Of a stretch of DNA of 64,000 nucleotides, positions 21,012 to 32,903 are shown in pieces. Made by a program: the position numbers and the translations under genes. The DNA comes from Eublepharis macularius (taxonomy: Eukaryota > Chordata > Lepidosauria > Squamata > Eublepharidae), in contig NC_072791.1 in the NCBI RefSeq assembly GCF_028583425.1, positions 30,511,368 to 30,575,367 of the forward strand. Direction: 5' to 3'. Positions within the stretch are counted from its first letter, which is position 1; the number at the start of each line of letters is the position of its first letter. The notes below the pieces were generated by a model. The model had not been told where the DNA came from. It did not search any database and saw nothing but the letters and a program-made list of their open reading frames with translations.

Positions 21012-21720
21012 GTATAACATCACCAGTCAGAGGATTGCATTTACAGCCATTGAGGATGATTGAAAAATGGATTTTGAACTTTGCATTACTCTGGTATGTG
21101 CATCAACTAAACACAGGTGTTTGTGTAACAAAATTATTTTAAAGCATTGTAATCTTGGAGACTGACTTCTTTAGTATCATGTTAAATATGCCACATGTTT
21201 CTACCCATGACCAAAGTTGACTGACTCATTGGCAAAATCCAAAAAAATTTACAATCCTAGTTTCTAAGAAATGAAAGCCTCATGGGCACAGGAAACAGTA
21301 GCTCAGTTCCAACCATAAATTACTTCTATGACATTCTCTGGGATGAAGGATTCAACAGGAAGAGTCTCAGAAGAGGGTCAAACAAGGTTAACCAAAATAG
21401 CCTCAGAAAGAATGACAATGTTGAAGGATGAAATTTCTGAAAGGAGAGTATCACTACTCATATCTATATAAATGCCAAAAACTTGGACCAGAAAGCTTTA
21501 CCATCTCTGCACGCTCTTCCCAGACATGAATAGCGAAGGCTGTGGTCACTGGTTTCTCAACTGCAAGAGAGAAGAAAATTTCCTGTCCTCAAAGGATAAG
21601 CATCTTATGCATTACTAGAGGTCTGCTCATCTCACTCTGCTCATCAACCCCATATCCAACTGTGCTCACAGTATGATTTTACTTGGGGCCAGGCCTTGCT
21701 CTTTGCACTTGCCATCCTGT
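21012..21720 (+). other. 3' flank of serpin locus 1
   Basis: The first 90 bp after the stop resemble the 3' UTR of locus 2 (AAGTATAACATCACCAGTCA against AAGTATTGAGTTGCCAGCCA, both followed by a TTTGAACTTTGC/TTTTAACTTTGT block). No canonical AATAAA close by. The rest holds nothing recognised. Confidence 0.5.
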
Positions 21721-22480
21721 AGTTCGCTTCATTCGTGATACTTAATAGTAGCTTTCGTTGTGGCTGTAGTTAGAAAAATAGGGAAGCTGTTGCTGGATTT
21801 GACCAAGAAAACCATAGAACCTGTCTCCACACACAGAAACCGGGCTAGTCCAGCCCCAGAATTAGACATGCCACTAAGGAAGTCTAGAGGCCTAGAACTG
21901 AACAACCTTGGAGAGGGGCATGAAGCAAAGGAGTAAAGCAGTTGTATGATCTTCTGTAGATTAAAAAAACCATCAAATCCATATCAATAAATACAATGTG
22001 ATGAGGCCCAAGTGCAGAGAGTGTCTAGGAATTACAGGAATATCTAATTTCACAAAAGTTTGAGATATAACTCAGGGATACATGCATTGGTGGAGGGTTA
22101 AACAATATTCATATGTATGAGAAATTCATGATTACTAATTTTCCGTAGACTTTGTTAAGATAAAATGTAGCAAGAGTAAATAAACAATTTTATATACTTT
22201 AAGAAAATGTTTCAAAGAGTGATAACCTTGTCTAGTGTTTGAAGTGATAAGATAATTAGTTGGTCAAGAATGTGAGCCCTTTGAAAGAGGAACAGTGAGT
22301 TATTGTTAGGAGATGATCTTGAAACCTTATCAATATTTGAAGCTGATTTGATTGGGAACGTCTTCCTAGAAGAGGCTCTGTGCCTGTGACCTGCTTATGT
22401 TTAAGTAAGATCTTTTCTTGGACTCGTGTAATTGTTCTCCTTTAATCATCGATGTAGTTATAATGGAGGGTGTGATTTTC
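21720..22480 (-). repeat. Right arm of inverted repeat, part 1
   Basis: Reverse complement of 7080-7830 (see that entry). The arm is cut at 22480 by L1 copy 2 and resumes at 28687. Confidence 0.75.
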
Positions 22481-23391
22481 GGACTTCCGGTTTGGGATTC
22501 ATGGAGGTCTGAAGCAGCTCCATTTGCGGAGCTGACCGGACTGCCGTTTTAAGCGGCCGGCGGGGTGAAAATAGCCCGCGGCCGACTGCTCTCAGGCGGA
22601 GAGCAGGCAAAGAATGCTCAAGACCCTAGGGTGAGCTAGATCTCGGACGAGGGGGGGCTCTGCGCAACGGGTCCCCTCCCGATCCTTGAGGTCCCACCCC
22701 GTGACGGGTCGGCTACAATCTCTGCGGCAGTTTTGGGGCCAATTCGGCTGGCATAAGACCTACATACCCAAGCTTCGATTGGGGGAAGAAGTGGAGAGGA
22801 GAAGTGAAAATCGAAACAGTGATTACAACCCGAGAAAAGTGAATGAGAAGGTAAAGATCACTATCTTCCGATACGGGACAGATTGATAAAAACAGAAAGG
22901 AAAAAAAGTAGACTTTTAAACTGCAACAGATTAATGAAAAGGAGGGAAAGACTCGGCAAGAGTTGTATTTGAAAAGAGACTAAGTTTAAAGAAGTTATTA
23001 AAGAAATTGGACTATTGTTTTGAATACCTGTGGTTATGGAGCTGTGAGAAAAAGACACCATCGCGAGATCTGCTGTGGGAGGACGGGAGACAGGAAGTGC
23101 GTAATAACAATAGAGTGGCTGGAGAGAAGCGGCCCTTGCTGGAGGGCAGGAAGAAGGGAATCGCCATTTTTGAAAGGGGAAGGGTCGCGGCTTCAGCGGA
23201 AAAGGAAGTAGGCCATTTTGGATTATAAAACCATAGAGAGACCATAGAGAAAAGACGCCCGACATTTTGGACTCTTTAAAAACTAATTTATGCAAGAAGA
23301 CCGGGACATTTGAAATAAAAAAGGTACTAAATTTAACGCCACGGAGTTAAGGAAGAGAGCGGACTCGTGGGAGCGAGCTAAAGCAAGCCCC

Positions 23392-24189
23392 ATGATGTCG
23401 AAAAAAGAGTGGCAATCGGCAATAGAAAACCTGGATAAAAAACTTTTAGAGGTGATTAAAGAATTTAAAGACATGAAATTGGAGCTGATCAAAGAGGTTA
23501 AACAGACAGTAAAATCGGAGCTGTCAGAAGTAAAATCGGAGCTGTCAGAAGTGAAGAAAGGTATGGAAACAATACAAAATGAATTACAAGGAACGCAGCA
23601 GAGAGTTAAAACAGTAGAAGGAGCGATGGAGAACTTAGCAGACACGCAACAAACAGAGATGAGATTGATGAGGGGAAGGATGGCGGTTGCGGAAAGTAGA
23701 CACATGGAGAAGCAGCTCAGATTTCGCGGTTTGCCGGAGATAGAAGGAAAGACAGCGCAAGAACAGATGACTGAGGTGTTAGCTGAATACCTGGGGAAGG
23801 AGGAGGAGGAAGTTGTGGCTATCCTCGATGTGGCATATCGCGTGAATTCGAGAATTGCAACCCAGAGGAAAGTACCAAGAGATGTGATTGTGCAATTTAC
23901 AACACGAAACATGAAAGAGAAGATTGTGACCAAACAGTTTCAAGATCCATTGGAGATCGATGGCAAGACAATTATCATAATGAAGGAATTACCCAGATCA
24001 GTGCTACTAGATCGGAAAAAATATAAAGCGCTAATCCAGATGCTGAAGGACATGAAAATCAGGTACAGATGGGAGCTTCCAGAAGGTTTGTCCTTTGAAT
24101 TTGGAGGTGCCAAAAAGCGCATTAGATCTGAGCGGGAGATGGAGCGATTTATAAGGGACAATGAAAAAGACTTACCAACAAGATTATGA
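23392..24189 (+). CDS. L1 ORF1 protein (copy 2), with an extra heptad
   Basis: 265 residues, intact. Same domains as copy 1: coiled coil, RRM-like core (LRFRGLPEIEG), basic C-terminus. It differs by a tandem repeat of seven residues (VKSELSE twice, around residues 42-56), one added coiled-coil heptad from a 21-bp duplication. Two adjacent ATGs; the second (23395) is the homologue of the copy 1 start. Confidence 0.93.
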   Translation: MMSKKEWQSAIENLDKKLLEVIKEFKDMKLELIKEVKQTVKSELSEVKSELSEVKKGMETIQNELQGTQQRVKTVEGAMENLADTQQTEMRLMRGRMAVAESRHMEKQLRFRGLPEIEGKTAQEQMTEVLAEYLGKEEEEVVAILDVAYRVNSRIATQRKVPRDVIVQFTTRNMKEKIVTKQFQDPLEIDGKTIIIMKELPRSVLLDRKKYKALIQMLKDMKIRYRWELPEGLSFEFGGAKKRIRSEREMERFIRDNEKDLPTRL

Positions 24190-27100
24190 GTATGGAGTGT
24201 AAAGTATTATCTTGGAATGTAAATGGACTAAACTCACCGAATAAGAGGAAAAATATTTTCCACTGGCTATTAAAACAAAAATGTGACATTGTTTGTTTGC
24301 AAGAGACTCATATTCGAAAGCAGGATGTAAAATATTTAAAATTGGGAAAATTGGGCAAGGATTTTGTAGCAGCCTCAAGCAAGAAAAAAAGAGGAGTGGT
24401 GTTGTATGTAAAAGAGGAGCTACAGCCAAAATTTGTAATGAAAGATGTGGAAGCCAGATTTGTAGCAGTGGAATGTACTTGGAATTTAAAGAGAGTGTTG
24501 GTAGTCAGAGTTTATGCACCTAACGGTGCAAAAGAAAGCTTCTTTGAGGATTTGAGGAAGCATTTAGATGATCTTTCATATGACCAGATAATTCTTGCTG
24601 GAGACTTCAATGGAGTGACAGACTTGGAATTAGACAAAAAGACAACAACGGCACAAAAGAAAAGAGGACTATTACCAAAGCTCTTTTTTGAGTTGATTCA
24701 ACAAGAGACTCTCGAAGATGTATGGAGGAGAGAATATCCCAAAAGCAGACAGTTTACCTTTTATTCTGCAAGGCACTCTACATTATCAAGAATTGACATG
24801 ATCTGGGCCTCAAAAGACTTAGCGTTATGGACTAAGGAGGTAGAAATAATGCCGATGGTAGGCTCAGATCACAACCCAATTATGTGGAAACTAGGGAAAA
24901 GGAGAAAAAGGAAACCATGGAGAATAAATGAGGACTTGCTACAAGAAGGAGAGAACATGGAGATATTGAGAAGAGAGACAAAGTGCTTCATACAATATAA
25001 CGTGTACAAAGAAGTACCAACTGGCAAAGTCTGGGATGCTTACAAGGCGGTTATAAGGGGCATACTAATGGACTTAAATGGTAGAGCAAGAAAGAAGAAA
25101 GAGGAGAAAAGACAAGAGATTGAGGAAAAAATAAAAGCCAAAGAAACACAGTTAAAAAAGAGACCAGGGAAAAAGAAAATATATCAGGAAATTAAAATAC
25201 TCCAAGAACAGTTAACAGCAATGAGTAATAAAGAATTGGAGTGGAACCTTAAAAGACTGAATCAGAAAGCATTTGAAGGTGCAAATAAACCTGGGAAATA
25301 CCTGGCATGGCAATTGAAGAAGAGAAGGGAAAGGAAAATAATAAATAAAATTTGTGAAGACAATAAAACGTATTTGGAACAGACTGCCATTAGTATAGCC
25401 TTTTATAAATTCTACGCTAAGCTGTACAATAAGAAAGAAGTAAATAAAGAATCAATAGCGTCATATTTGGAGAAAACGAAACTTCCAGAAATCTCGGAAG
25501 CTTGGAGAAATAAATTGAACAGTGAAGTAACGGACGAGGAAATAAGTAAGGCAATAAAATCTGCAAATTTAGGAAAGGCGCCAGGGCCAGATGGACTTAC
25601 GGCTAAATTTTATAAGACAATGGCCAATGAACTGGCACCATTCCTAAAAGAGGTGATCAATGGAGTTTTAAGGGACCAAAGAATCCCAGACACCTGGAGT
25701 GAAGCGAACATATCATTTATCCCAAAAGAGGGCCAAGACTTGACTAACGTGAAAAATTACAGACCTATATCGTTACTCAATAATGACTACAAACTTTTTG
25801 CGAAGATATTGGCGGAGAGACTGAAGGGGTGGCTCTCGGAGGTTATAGAGGAGGAACAAGCAGGTTTTTTGCCAGACAGACAAATAAGAGACAATTTAAG
25901 GACAGTCATTAATGCTATTGAATATTATGATAAGCGTTGTGACAAAGAGGTTGGTTTCTTCTTTGTTGACGCTGAAAAGGCGTTTGACAATTTAAACTGG
26001 GACTTTATGTTTGCCACTATGGAAAAGCTACAATTGGGAGAAAGATTCATCAGAGCAATTAAGGAAATTTACAGAGACCAGACTGCAGCAATTGTGGTGA
26101 ATGATGAAGTGACCAAGAAATTGACTATAAGTAAAGGAACAAGACAAGGTTGCCCGTTGCCTCCACTGTTGTTCATTTTAGTATTGGAGATCCTGATGAT
26201 ACAAATACGACAAGATGAAGAAATTCGAGGAATAAAAATAAAGGACTATTCATACAAGGTCAGAGCATTTGCGGATGATATAATGTTAATTGTAGAGGAC
26301 CCATTGGAGAACATGCCAAAAGTGATAGATAAGATCAAGGAGTTTGGAGACTTGGCAGGTTTCTATATTAATAAAAAGAAGTCAAAGATACTATGCAAAA
26401 ATATGACTAAGCAGAAACAACAATTATTAATGGAAAGAACGGACTGTGAAGTAACAAGTAAGGTGAAATATTTGGGAATTGAGCTGACTGCAAAGAATAT
26501 AGATCTATTTAAAAACAATTATGAGAAACTATGGACTCAGATAGAGATTTGATCAAATGGAACAGGTTGAATCTGTCATGGTTGGGTAGGATTGCAGCAG
26601 TTAAGATGAATGTGTTACCAAAAGTAATGTTTTTGCTACAGACAATACCAATCATCAGAGACTCTAAACAATTTGAAAAATGGCAGAGGAAAATATCAGA
26701 TTTTGTGTGGGCAGGCAAGAAGCCTCGAGTGAAAATGAAAGTTTTACAAGACGCAAAAGAAAGAGGCGGAATGCAACTGCCCAATTTGAGACTTGACCAT
26801 GATGCAATCTGCCTAGTGTGGCTGAAAGAGTGGATGACGCTAAAGAACAAGAAATTACTAGCCCTAGAGGGATACAAAAAAATATTTGGATGGCATGCAT
26901 ACCTATGGCATGATAAAGTAAAGGTGAACTCGATGTTCCTGCACCATTATATACGGAGAAGTTTATATATAATCTGGAAGAAGTACAGAATTTATCTACA
27001 AGAAGGAACTCCTTTGTGGGTAGTTCCATATGAGGTGATAGATCCGAGAGCTGTTGATAATGAGCAACAATGTTTAACCTATAAAGAAATAACTAGAACT

Positions 27101-27943
27101 GAAGCATCCAAACTCAGAATGAAGACGCAGGAGGAACTATCACCTTATTATGACTGGTTCCAGTACAGACAGATCAGAGACTTATATAATTCGGACTCTG
27201 TAAAGGGAGGTATACGAACAGAGAACTCGGAACTAGAGTAGACCCTTCTTAAAGAGGACAAGAAAAGAATATCTAAGGTATACCAAGTACTGTTGAAATG
27301 GTATACTGAGGATGAGACAGTAAAAACACAAATGGTGAAATGGGCTATAAATTTTAATAAAGAAATAACAATGGAGGCATGGGAATACTTGTGGAAGACT
27401 ACAATGAAGACAACGACATGTACTAGTATTAAAGAGAACATTTACAAAATGATCTATCGTTGGTACATGACACCAAAGAAGATTGCGCTAGGGAATTTGA
27501 ATACTTCTAATAAATGCTGGAAATGTAGGAAGCATGAGGGCTCCCTCTATCATATGTGGTGGTCGTGTGAGGTAGCCAGGCAGTACTGGGGGGAAATAAT
27601 AAGAGAAATGAGTGAAATTTTACAATTTCAAATAAATAAGAACCCAGAACTCCTGCTACTAAACTTGGGTATGGAGGGAATTCCAGCCCATCATAGGACG
27701 CTGATATTTTATATGACAGCAGCAGCTAGACTTTTGTATGCGCAAAAATGGAAAGTACAAGAAGTGCCAACTATCGAAGATTGGATTTACAAATTGCTGT
27801 ACATGGCAGAAATGGACAAGATGACAAGAAAATTGAGAAATCTGGACTCAGGGCAGTTTAACACAGACTGGGAGAAGCTGACACAATATTTGGAGAAGAA
27901 ATGGGAGGTGGGAGGAGAACTGTGGCAGTTTGAGAACTACTGA
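24186..27943 (+). pseudogene. L1 ORF2 (copy 2), broken
   Basis: Endonuclease and RT as in copy 3, open for 788 codons to 26552. A 4-bp loss in a GA run near 26545 (ATAGAGATTT against ATAGAGAGAGATTT in copy 3) shifts the frame. Downstream, the homologous frame has one stop, TAG, at 27238-27240 where copy 3 has CAG. The zinc knuckle CWKCRKHEGSLYHMWWSC (about 27520-27573) is still present after that. Two lesions in all, so recently dead. Confidence 0.95.
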
Positions 27944-28686
27944 AGTACAATAAAATGTAGAGGGAGGTGACTTTACCGGGGGGGAGAAGAGACAATCGTG
28001 AATTTCTAAGCAGTTAGATTAATAGATTGATATATATATAGATATATACAGACTAATAAACAGAATATCGATAGAAAATAACTAACCATAAGGGCTAATT
28101 ATAAGGACTGATTAACTAATAATATTTTCTTTTTGGTAAGATTGGTATAATGTAACAAACTGAATATGTTTATTTGAAGATATATATGAGTCAAATTGAT
28201 TGACTATGTGATGATAGTTATATAGAATTATTATTGAAGGGAAGTAGAAATATTAAAGTAATTATATACAACTAAAAGAATGAGTAACATATAGAGCATA
28301 AGTCAAATTGTTTGATTTAAACGAAGGTATGATCTATATGGTTTATGATTTATAGAAATATTTGAAATTGCAATTATGGAAATTGGGATAAATTGTTTAT
28401 CCAATATGGAAATAATGACTCATAGTTTGGGTATAGAGTATTAAAAATAGTTAAGAATGTATTGCTTAGAATAAATGGGAGATCATATATTTGCTAGATA
28501 GAGGAATTTAAAAGGAGTAAGGGAAAAGGGACAAAGGGTTGGAAAACTGTTGGAAGTCAACAAAAAAGGGGGGGGAAGGGAGGGGGTTAGAAATGGAAAA
28601 CGGGGAAACTGATTGTAATGTATAAATAATTGATCCTAACCCAATAAAAACTTTTCTAAAAAAAAATAATGGAGGGTGTGATTTTC

Positions 28687-28793
28687 TCTTGATTGAGCTG
28701 ATATTAAGAATTCTTTATAATCATGTTTTATTAATAAAGGCTTCGAATGGAAACAGAGATTCTGTAATGACATTATTTGTGTACTATACCCAG
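28687..28793 (-). repeat. Right arm of inverted repeat, part 2
   Basis: Continues the mirror of 7060-7130 (for example AATGTCATTA...AGAATCTCTG on the - strand). It lies between L1 copy 2 and the solo LTR. Confidence 0.7.
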
Positions 28794-29711
28794 TGTGGGC
28801 ATCACCTGCGGGGCTGTCTGGGCCATCAGGGGGCGCTGTTGCCAGCTTGGTCTCCCCAGCTGGATGGCGCCGTGGGAGCACTGGCCCGGCGCTAGGGGCC
28901 ATGCGATGTAGGTGGGGGTTACACTGCACATCCCACCTATTGGGCCTCTCTATCCCCAAGAGGAGGGGGTCTACCGCACCCATCTCCCTCTCTCTCTATC
29001 CCCCGTCCAGGCTCCCCTCTTGCCCCACCCCACTCCCTTGCTCCGTTGTCCCTCCCCTCCTCCCTCTCCAATTCCCCTCTGTCCGTCGTAATCAGTTCTT
29101 CCCCCCTTTTCCCTCCTTGCCACTCTCCCTTTCACTTCTCTCTATCTCTCAACTGCTTCTCCCTTCTCTTGCCCTGTCACTTTCCCTATCACTCTCCATT
29201 CTCCTTCTCCCCAACCCTTCACCACCACCTCGTGTTGCCTGGCTTCTTCCCTTTTATACTCCCGCCTCCCAATCTTCGTTCTTCCCCCCTCCCCTCCAGC
29301 AACGGGCAGTTCTTCCCTCCACCCAGAGCGGCCCGTGGCCAGGATCCCCGCCTGGCCCCGCCCCGCACCCATCCGGCTGGGGTGTAGCGAGGGGCTGGCG
29401 GGCCCCGCCCACCGCTGCCACTCATGTCGTGGCGTCCAGACTCCACCGCTTCCGCCATGCAGCTTGCCACTGGGCATTGATGCCTTCTCCACTTGCAGCG
29501 CCGTCCTCCCTGCCTGCACCTGCCGCTCCCCTCCGGCAAGGATGGCAGATGCTGGCACCGGCATCCCAGGAGGGGCCTCCATTTCTCTCCCTGCCCGGTC
29601 ACCATGGGGGCCGCCGTCCCTGGGCTGGCCCGCATCAGTCTCCTTCCCTTCCGCAGCCAGGGCAGGGTCCACGGGCGAGTCGGGACGGGCGAGAGCATCC
29701 ATGTCCCGACA
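28794..29711 (-). mobile_element. Probable solo LTR, GC-rich, fossil
   Basis: A 918-bp block starts TG and ends CA, with a CCCAG duplication on both sides (28789-28793, 29712-29716). It exactly interrupts the inverted-repeat arm, whose two sides read on continuously. On the - strand it carries a GC-rich stretch before TATAAAAG (about 29250-29257), then a purine-rich stretch, like a U3 promoter and R/U5. Family unknown; no internal coding part. Confidence 0.65.
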
Positions 29712-29716
29712 CCCAG

Positions 29717-29850
29717 TAATGAACCTAAAACATTATTTGAGGTGTACCTCTTGCCAGGAGTTAAATGAATGGATATAGGAAAGCTAAGTAGATGCTTAGG
29801 GTTTCTTGAGTGCTCGCCTACCTGAATGAAGCCTGACCAGAATAATCCAG
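29717..29850 (-). repeat. Right arm of inverted repeat, part 3
   Basis: Mirror of about 6930-7060. CCTCTTGCCAGGAGTTAAA here mirrors TTTAACTCCTGGCAAGAGG at 7008. Confidence 0.7.
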
Positions 29851-30240
29851 AACATCTGGAATACTGAATGAGCAGTTCTGCCTCCTGCCAAAAAAGTTGT
29901 AGCAACAGATCAATCATCCTTTTTTGGAGAACTGTTGGCAACATTAGATTTATAAAAAATGTCACACCCAGCCTTTTACCCCATTGAGGACCAAAAGTGG
30001 CTTACATTGTGTTCCAGTTCTCCAGTTCTCCAGCAATTCTGTGAGATATACTAGCCTGAGAGCTGAACTACAAGAGATGAATTACACTTGTAGAACACAT
30101 GATTGCACTTACATGTGTTTCCCTTGTTACTTTCCTGTTCACTCACACATTTCAGCCACACAACAGTCAATCCTGTGTACTGACTGGCACAGGTTTCCTC
30201 CCTGTTCCTCAAAGATGAGGGATGGTATCCCATGATGCAC
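29851..30240 (+). other. Intergenic, no feature
   Basis: Nothing recognised. Confidence 0.3.
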
Positions 30241-30743
30241 CTTCTCTTTGTGCATGCTCAAATCTTCCTTGGCAGTACAAAGGAAATTTGGTACAATTAG
30301 ACCATTGTTTCCAATGGGAAACATGATCTGGGGCTTTCAGGGGCCTGGGGGGCCATTTATAGACCAAATTTTACCAAATTTGTTGGGGACTTATTCATAT
30401 CTGTCCTCTAACAACTCCACAAGTTTCATGAAGATTGGACTTTGGGGGACCAGTTTATAGCCTCCAAAAAAAGATGCCCCCAGCCACCTCCAATCTCCAT
30501 TATTCCCTATGGGGAAAACTAAGAGAGCTATCTAAAGGAGCTGTCTAGGGGGCTGGGGTGGCATTTTACAAGCAAAATCCACTGAATTTGCAGAGTACCT
30601 ACTCCTAACTTTCCTCTAAAGACCCCCAAGTTTCAGGGAGATTAGACCCTGGGGGCCATTTTATGACCCTGCTACGAAGGTGCCCCCAGCCACCCCATTT
30701 GTTTCTATGGAGGGGAAAAACTGACTTCCGCTTCAGAAACATA
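30240..30743. repeat. Degenerate hAT-MITE-like sequence
   Basis: Contains the same phrase set as the 16535 element (TTTCAGGGAGATTAGACC, GAAGGTGCCCCCAGCCAC, TTCCCTATGGGGAAAA), so it is probably the inside of a related hAT MITE. No clean ends seen. Confidence 0.5.
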
Positions 30744-31108
30744 CTTTCCCCCTCCCTCCTGAATAACTTCTGCAGATGCCCATGGGATAATGTAATTGAC
30801 CTATAGAAACATGGGTACTAAATATGCATGATATGATGATGTGATCAGAGAAATGACTAAATGGCCCGTATGGGTTAATCATAGAATTCCCAGGAACTAC
30901 TTTTACAACATAAATCTCTATAGCTTTTTAATTTTTATCTTACAAAACCAGAGTCATGTATTGGAGCCAAGAAGGTATGAGGGACCTCTGAAAGTTCAAA
31001 AGGGGGCTTTGATCCTGGTTGTTGAACCATTTCCTGGTAGAGAGGATGCTTGAGGCATTGTGTTTCCATACTCCTGATATCTAAAATCCAGAGACCTTGT
31101 ACAGGATG
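30744..31108. repeat. Direct repeat unit 1 (~360 bp)
   Basis: Closely matches 32904-33260 (TATAGAAACA.GGGTACTAAATATGCA, CTCAAAAGGGGGCTTTGATCCTGGTT). The two units flank a segment that includes a Penelope-type GIY-YIG remnant, so they may be its pseudo-LTRs. Confidence 0.8.
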
Positions 31109-31780
31109 CTGCAGGATCCTTCGCTATCTATTTCCACATGTATGTATGTGCGTATAACCTGGTGAGAAATAGTTCAATTTTCTTCTTCAAGGCCTCTATG
31201 GAAGGCATCTCATTTCTGCCTTGAGTTTGCTGTTGAATCTCTGTGAGCTCTCTTTCTTCCTGTGTGTTGGTGATGGATTTCCCAATTGCCAGAATGCTCT
31301 CATATCTGGAATCAGTAAAGAGGCTATCTGAGTTTCCTGCATCTTAGCAACACAGCAGAACAGTGGGGTACACTGAGAGCATGGTAGGTGAGCCCATTCC
31401 CTACACGTACCTCAGGGAACACAAAAAAAAAATAAGGATGCCAGCTTCCTGGTGGGAGCAGGGGATTCCACACCCCCAACCTTTTGCCCTCCCCCACTCA
31501 CTTGTCTGGTGGGTGGGGAAAGGAGGGAGGAGGCAGGCCAAGAGCCATCAGAGCATGCAGCGAAATGGCACTCATGCGCCCTCCTGAGGCCCCAATGATG
31601 CACTTCTGGTTGAAAACTGGAAGCGACAGAGTCTCAGCTCAGAGTCTCTAGGAAGTATTTCAAGTGCCACCTTGAGCAATGGAATGAATAAGATTCAGCC
31701 ACCTGTATCTTATAGCTAGATGTGGTGCAATATATCTTTAGACCGTAAAGGGCCAGTGATTTTAAAAGATGAGGGGAACT
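31109..31780 (+). other. Inside the direct-repeat pair, unidentified
   Basis: No frame recognised. Confidence 0.3.
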
Positions 31781-31782
31781 AA

Positions 31783-31900
31783 GGGCCAAGCTACAAGTGA
31801 CGAATGACACTTGAACAGCAAGTGTATTTCTCCCTGTTCACTTGCCCTCCACTCAATCCACTTGCCGTTCAAGTGTCATTCGTCATGTGTAGCTTGGCCC
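31783..31900 (-). mobile_element. Palindromic MITE copy B
   Basis: Same arms as copy A with the centre in reverse orientation. Arms diverge by a few bases (CTACAAGTGACG on the left). Confidence 0.88.
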
Positions 31901-31902
31901 TT

Positions 31903-32903
31903 AGTCACCATATCCAGACATGTAAAGAAGATCTAGGATCTCATTTAACCCAGAAGGGACCAAAGACCTAAGTCTGAGTATCCATTCAGATTCCTTTCTC
32001 CTTAATAAGTTGTCATTCTCATACTTTTGGAATAGCCCAGAAAGTAACATCTGTTGGTGAATGTTTATATTCTATGAAATGTGAAACCAATGGTGCTCCT
32101 GTTTTTCCCAGAGATATGTTGCTTTTTTGTTTAGATATGCATGTATTTAAACATCTTAAAGTTTTTCCTACATACAGTTTATTACGGGGGCACCTAGTAG
32201 CATATATCACTCCTTTTGAATTGCAATTTGTGAAGATCCTTAACTCTTACTTTCTATCATCCACAGTATTTAAAAATTCTTTCATGTTGCATATAAACTT
32301 ACATTAAGAGCAATCCCCACACTTAAAATGCCTCAGCAGTAGATCTATACCTGGTAAAAGTGATTGGAGATAATTCTTCATAGAAGTATCACTATGAACC
32401 AATAGATCGCTTAGATTGGATATCGTTTTAAAACAAATTATAGGTTTATGCTTACAGCCAGAAATACCATTCAATATATTCTAGTTGTGTTTTATACTTT
32501 TTGAAAATTCAACCATGATAGGGTTAAATGTGATACTACAGACTAGCCTGTGAAGGTAAGCTTTTCTGCTGTTTTGGAGAAGTTGCTGCTTTTTGTGCAT
32601 GTTTTTCTACATGGTGTTTGAAGTAAATCATTCAGATATCTTCTCTTTCTTGTCAGTTAAAATCGAAGATTCTCTCTGAAAATCTGATATGTCTGAACAA
32701 TTCTTTCATAACCTCAGAAATCGACTATAAGTTTTTTCTAGTATGTGCCAGGTGATGACAAAACTTGTATACATTTTTTTCACTTTGCACCTAGCTCTTA
32801 TTTTCTTCCGTTTCTCTTCAGAACCACATCTGATGGTTTGGTTACGTTGCCAATGGTGTAAATACTATAGTAAGGTCAATAACTCGTAGGTATCATTAAA
32901 AGA
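31903..32903 (-). mobile_element. Penelope-like element fragment with GIY-YIG endonuclease remnant
   Basis: The - strand at 32210-32019 encodes MIYATRCPRNKLYVGKT and, after a short gap, APLVSHFIEYKHSPTDVTFWAI. This is the GIY-YIG nuclease end typical of Penelope-like retroelements (Y...YVGKT core, the later H and N/D-rich part). Upstream RT cannot be read. It lies between two direct repeats. Confidence 0.7.

Larger units (their letters stand above)
22481..28665 (+). mobile_element. L1 LINE copy 2, full length
   Basis: Perfect target duplication TAATGGAGGGTGTGATTTTC at 22461-22480 and 28667-28686. The 5' end is GGACTTCCGGTTTGGG. Layout: 5' UTR (911 bp), ORF1 23392-24189, ORF2 from 24186, AT-rich 3' UTR, G-rich tract near 28567-28586, A-tail. 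Same subfamily as copies 1 and 3. It interrupts the inverted-repeat arm, so it is younger than that repeat. Confidence 0.97.

Noticed and set aside
22861-23295. 144-residue antisense frame as a host gene
   Set aside because: It lies inside the L1 5' UTR and recurs in the other L1 copies. Treated as a possible ORF0-like frame only.
28793-29719. 308-residue open frame on the + strand
   Set aside because: Low-complexity S/P/L composition from a CT-rich tract. The block is an inserted solo LTR with exact borders.
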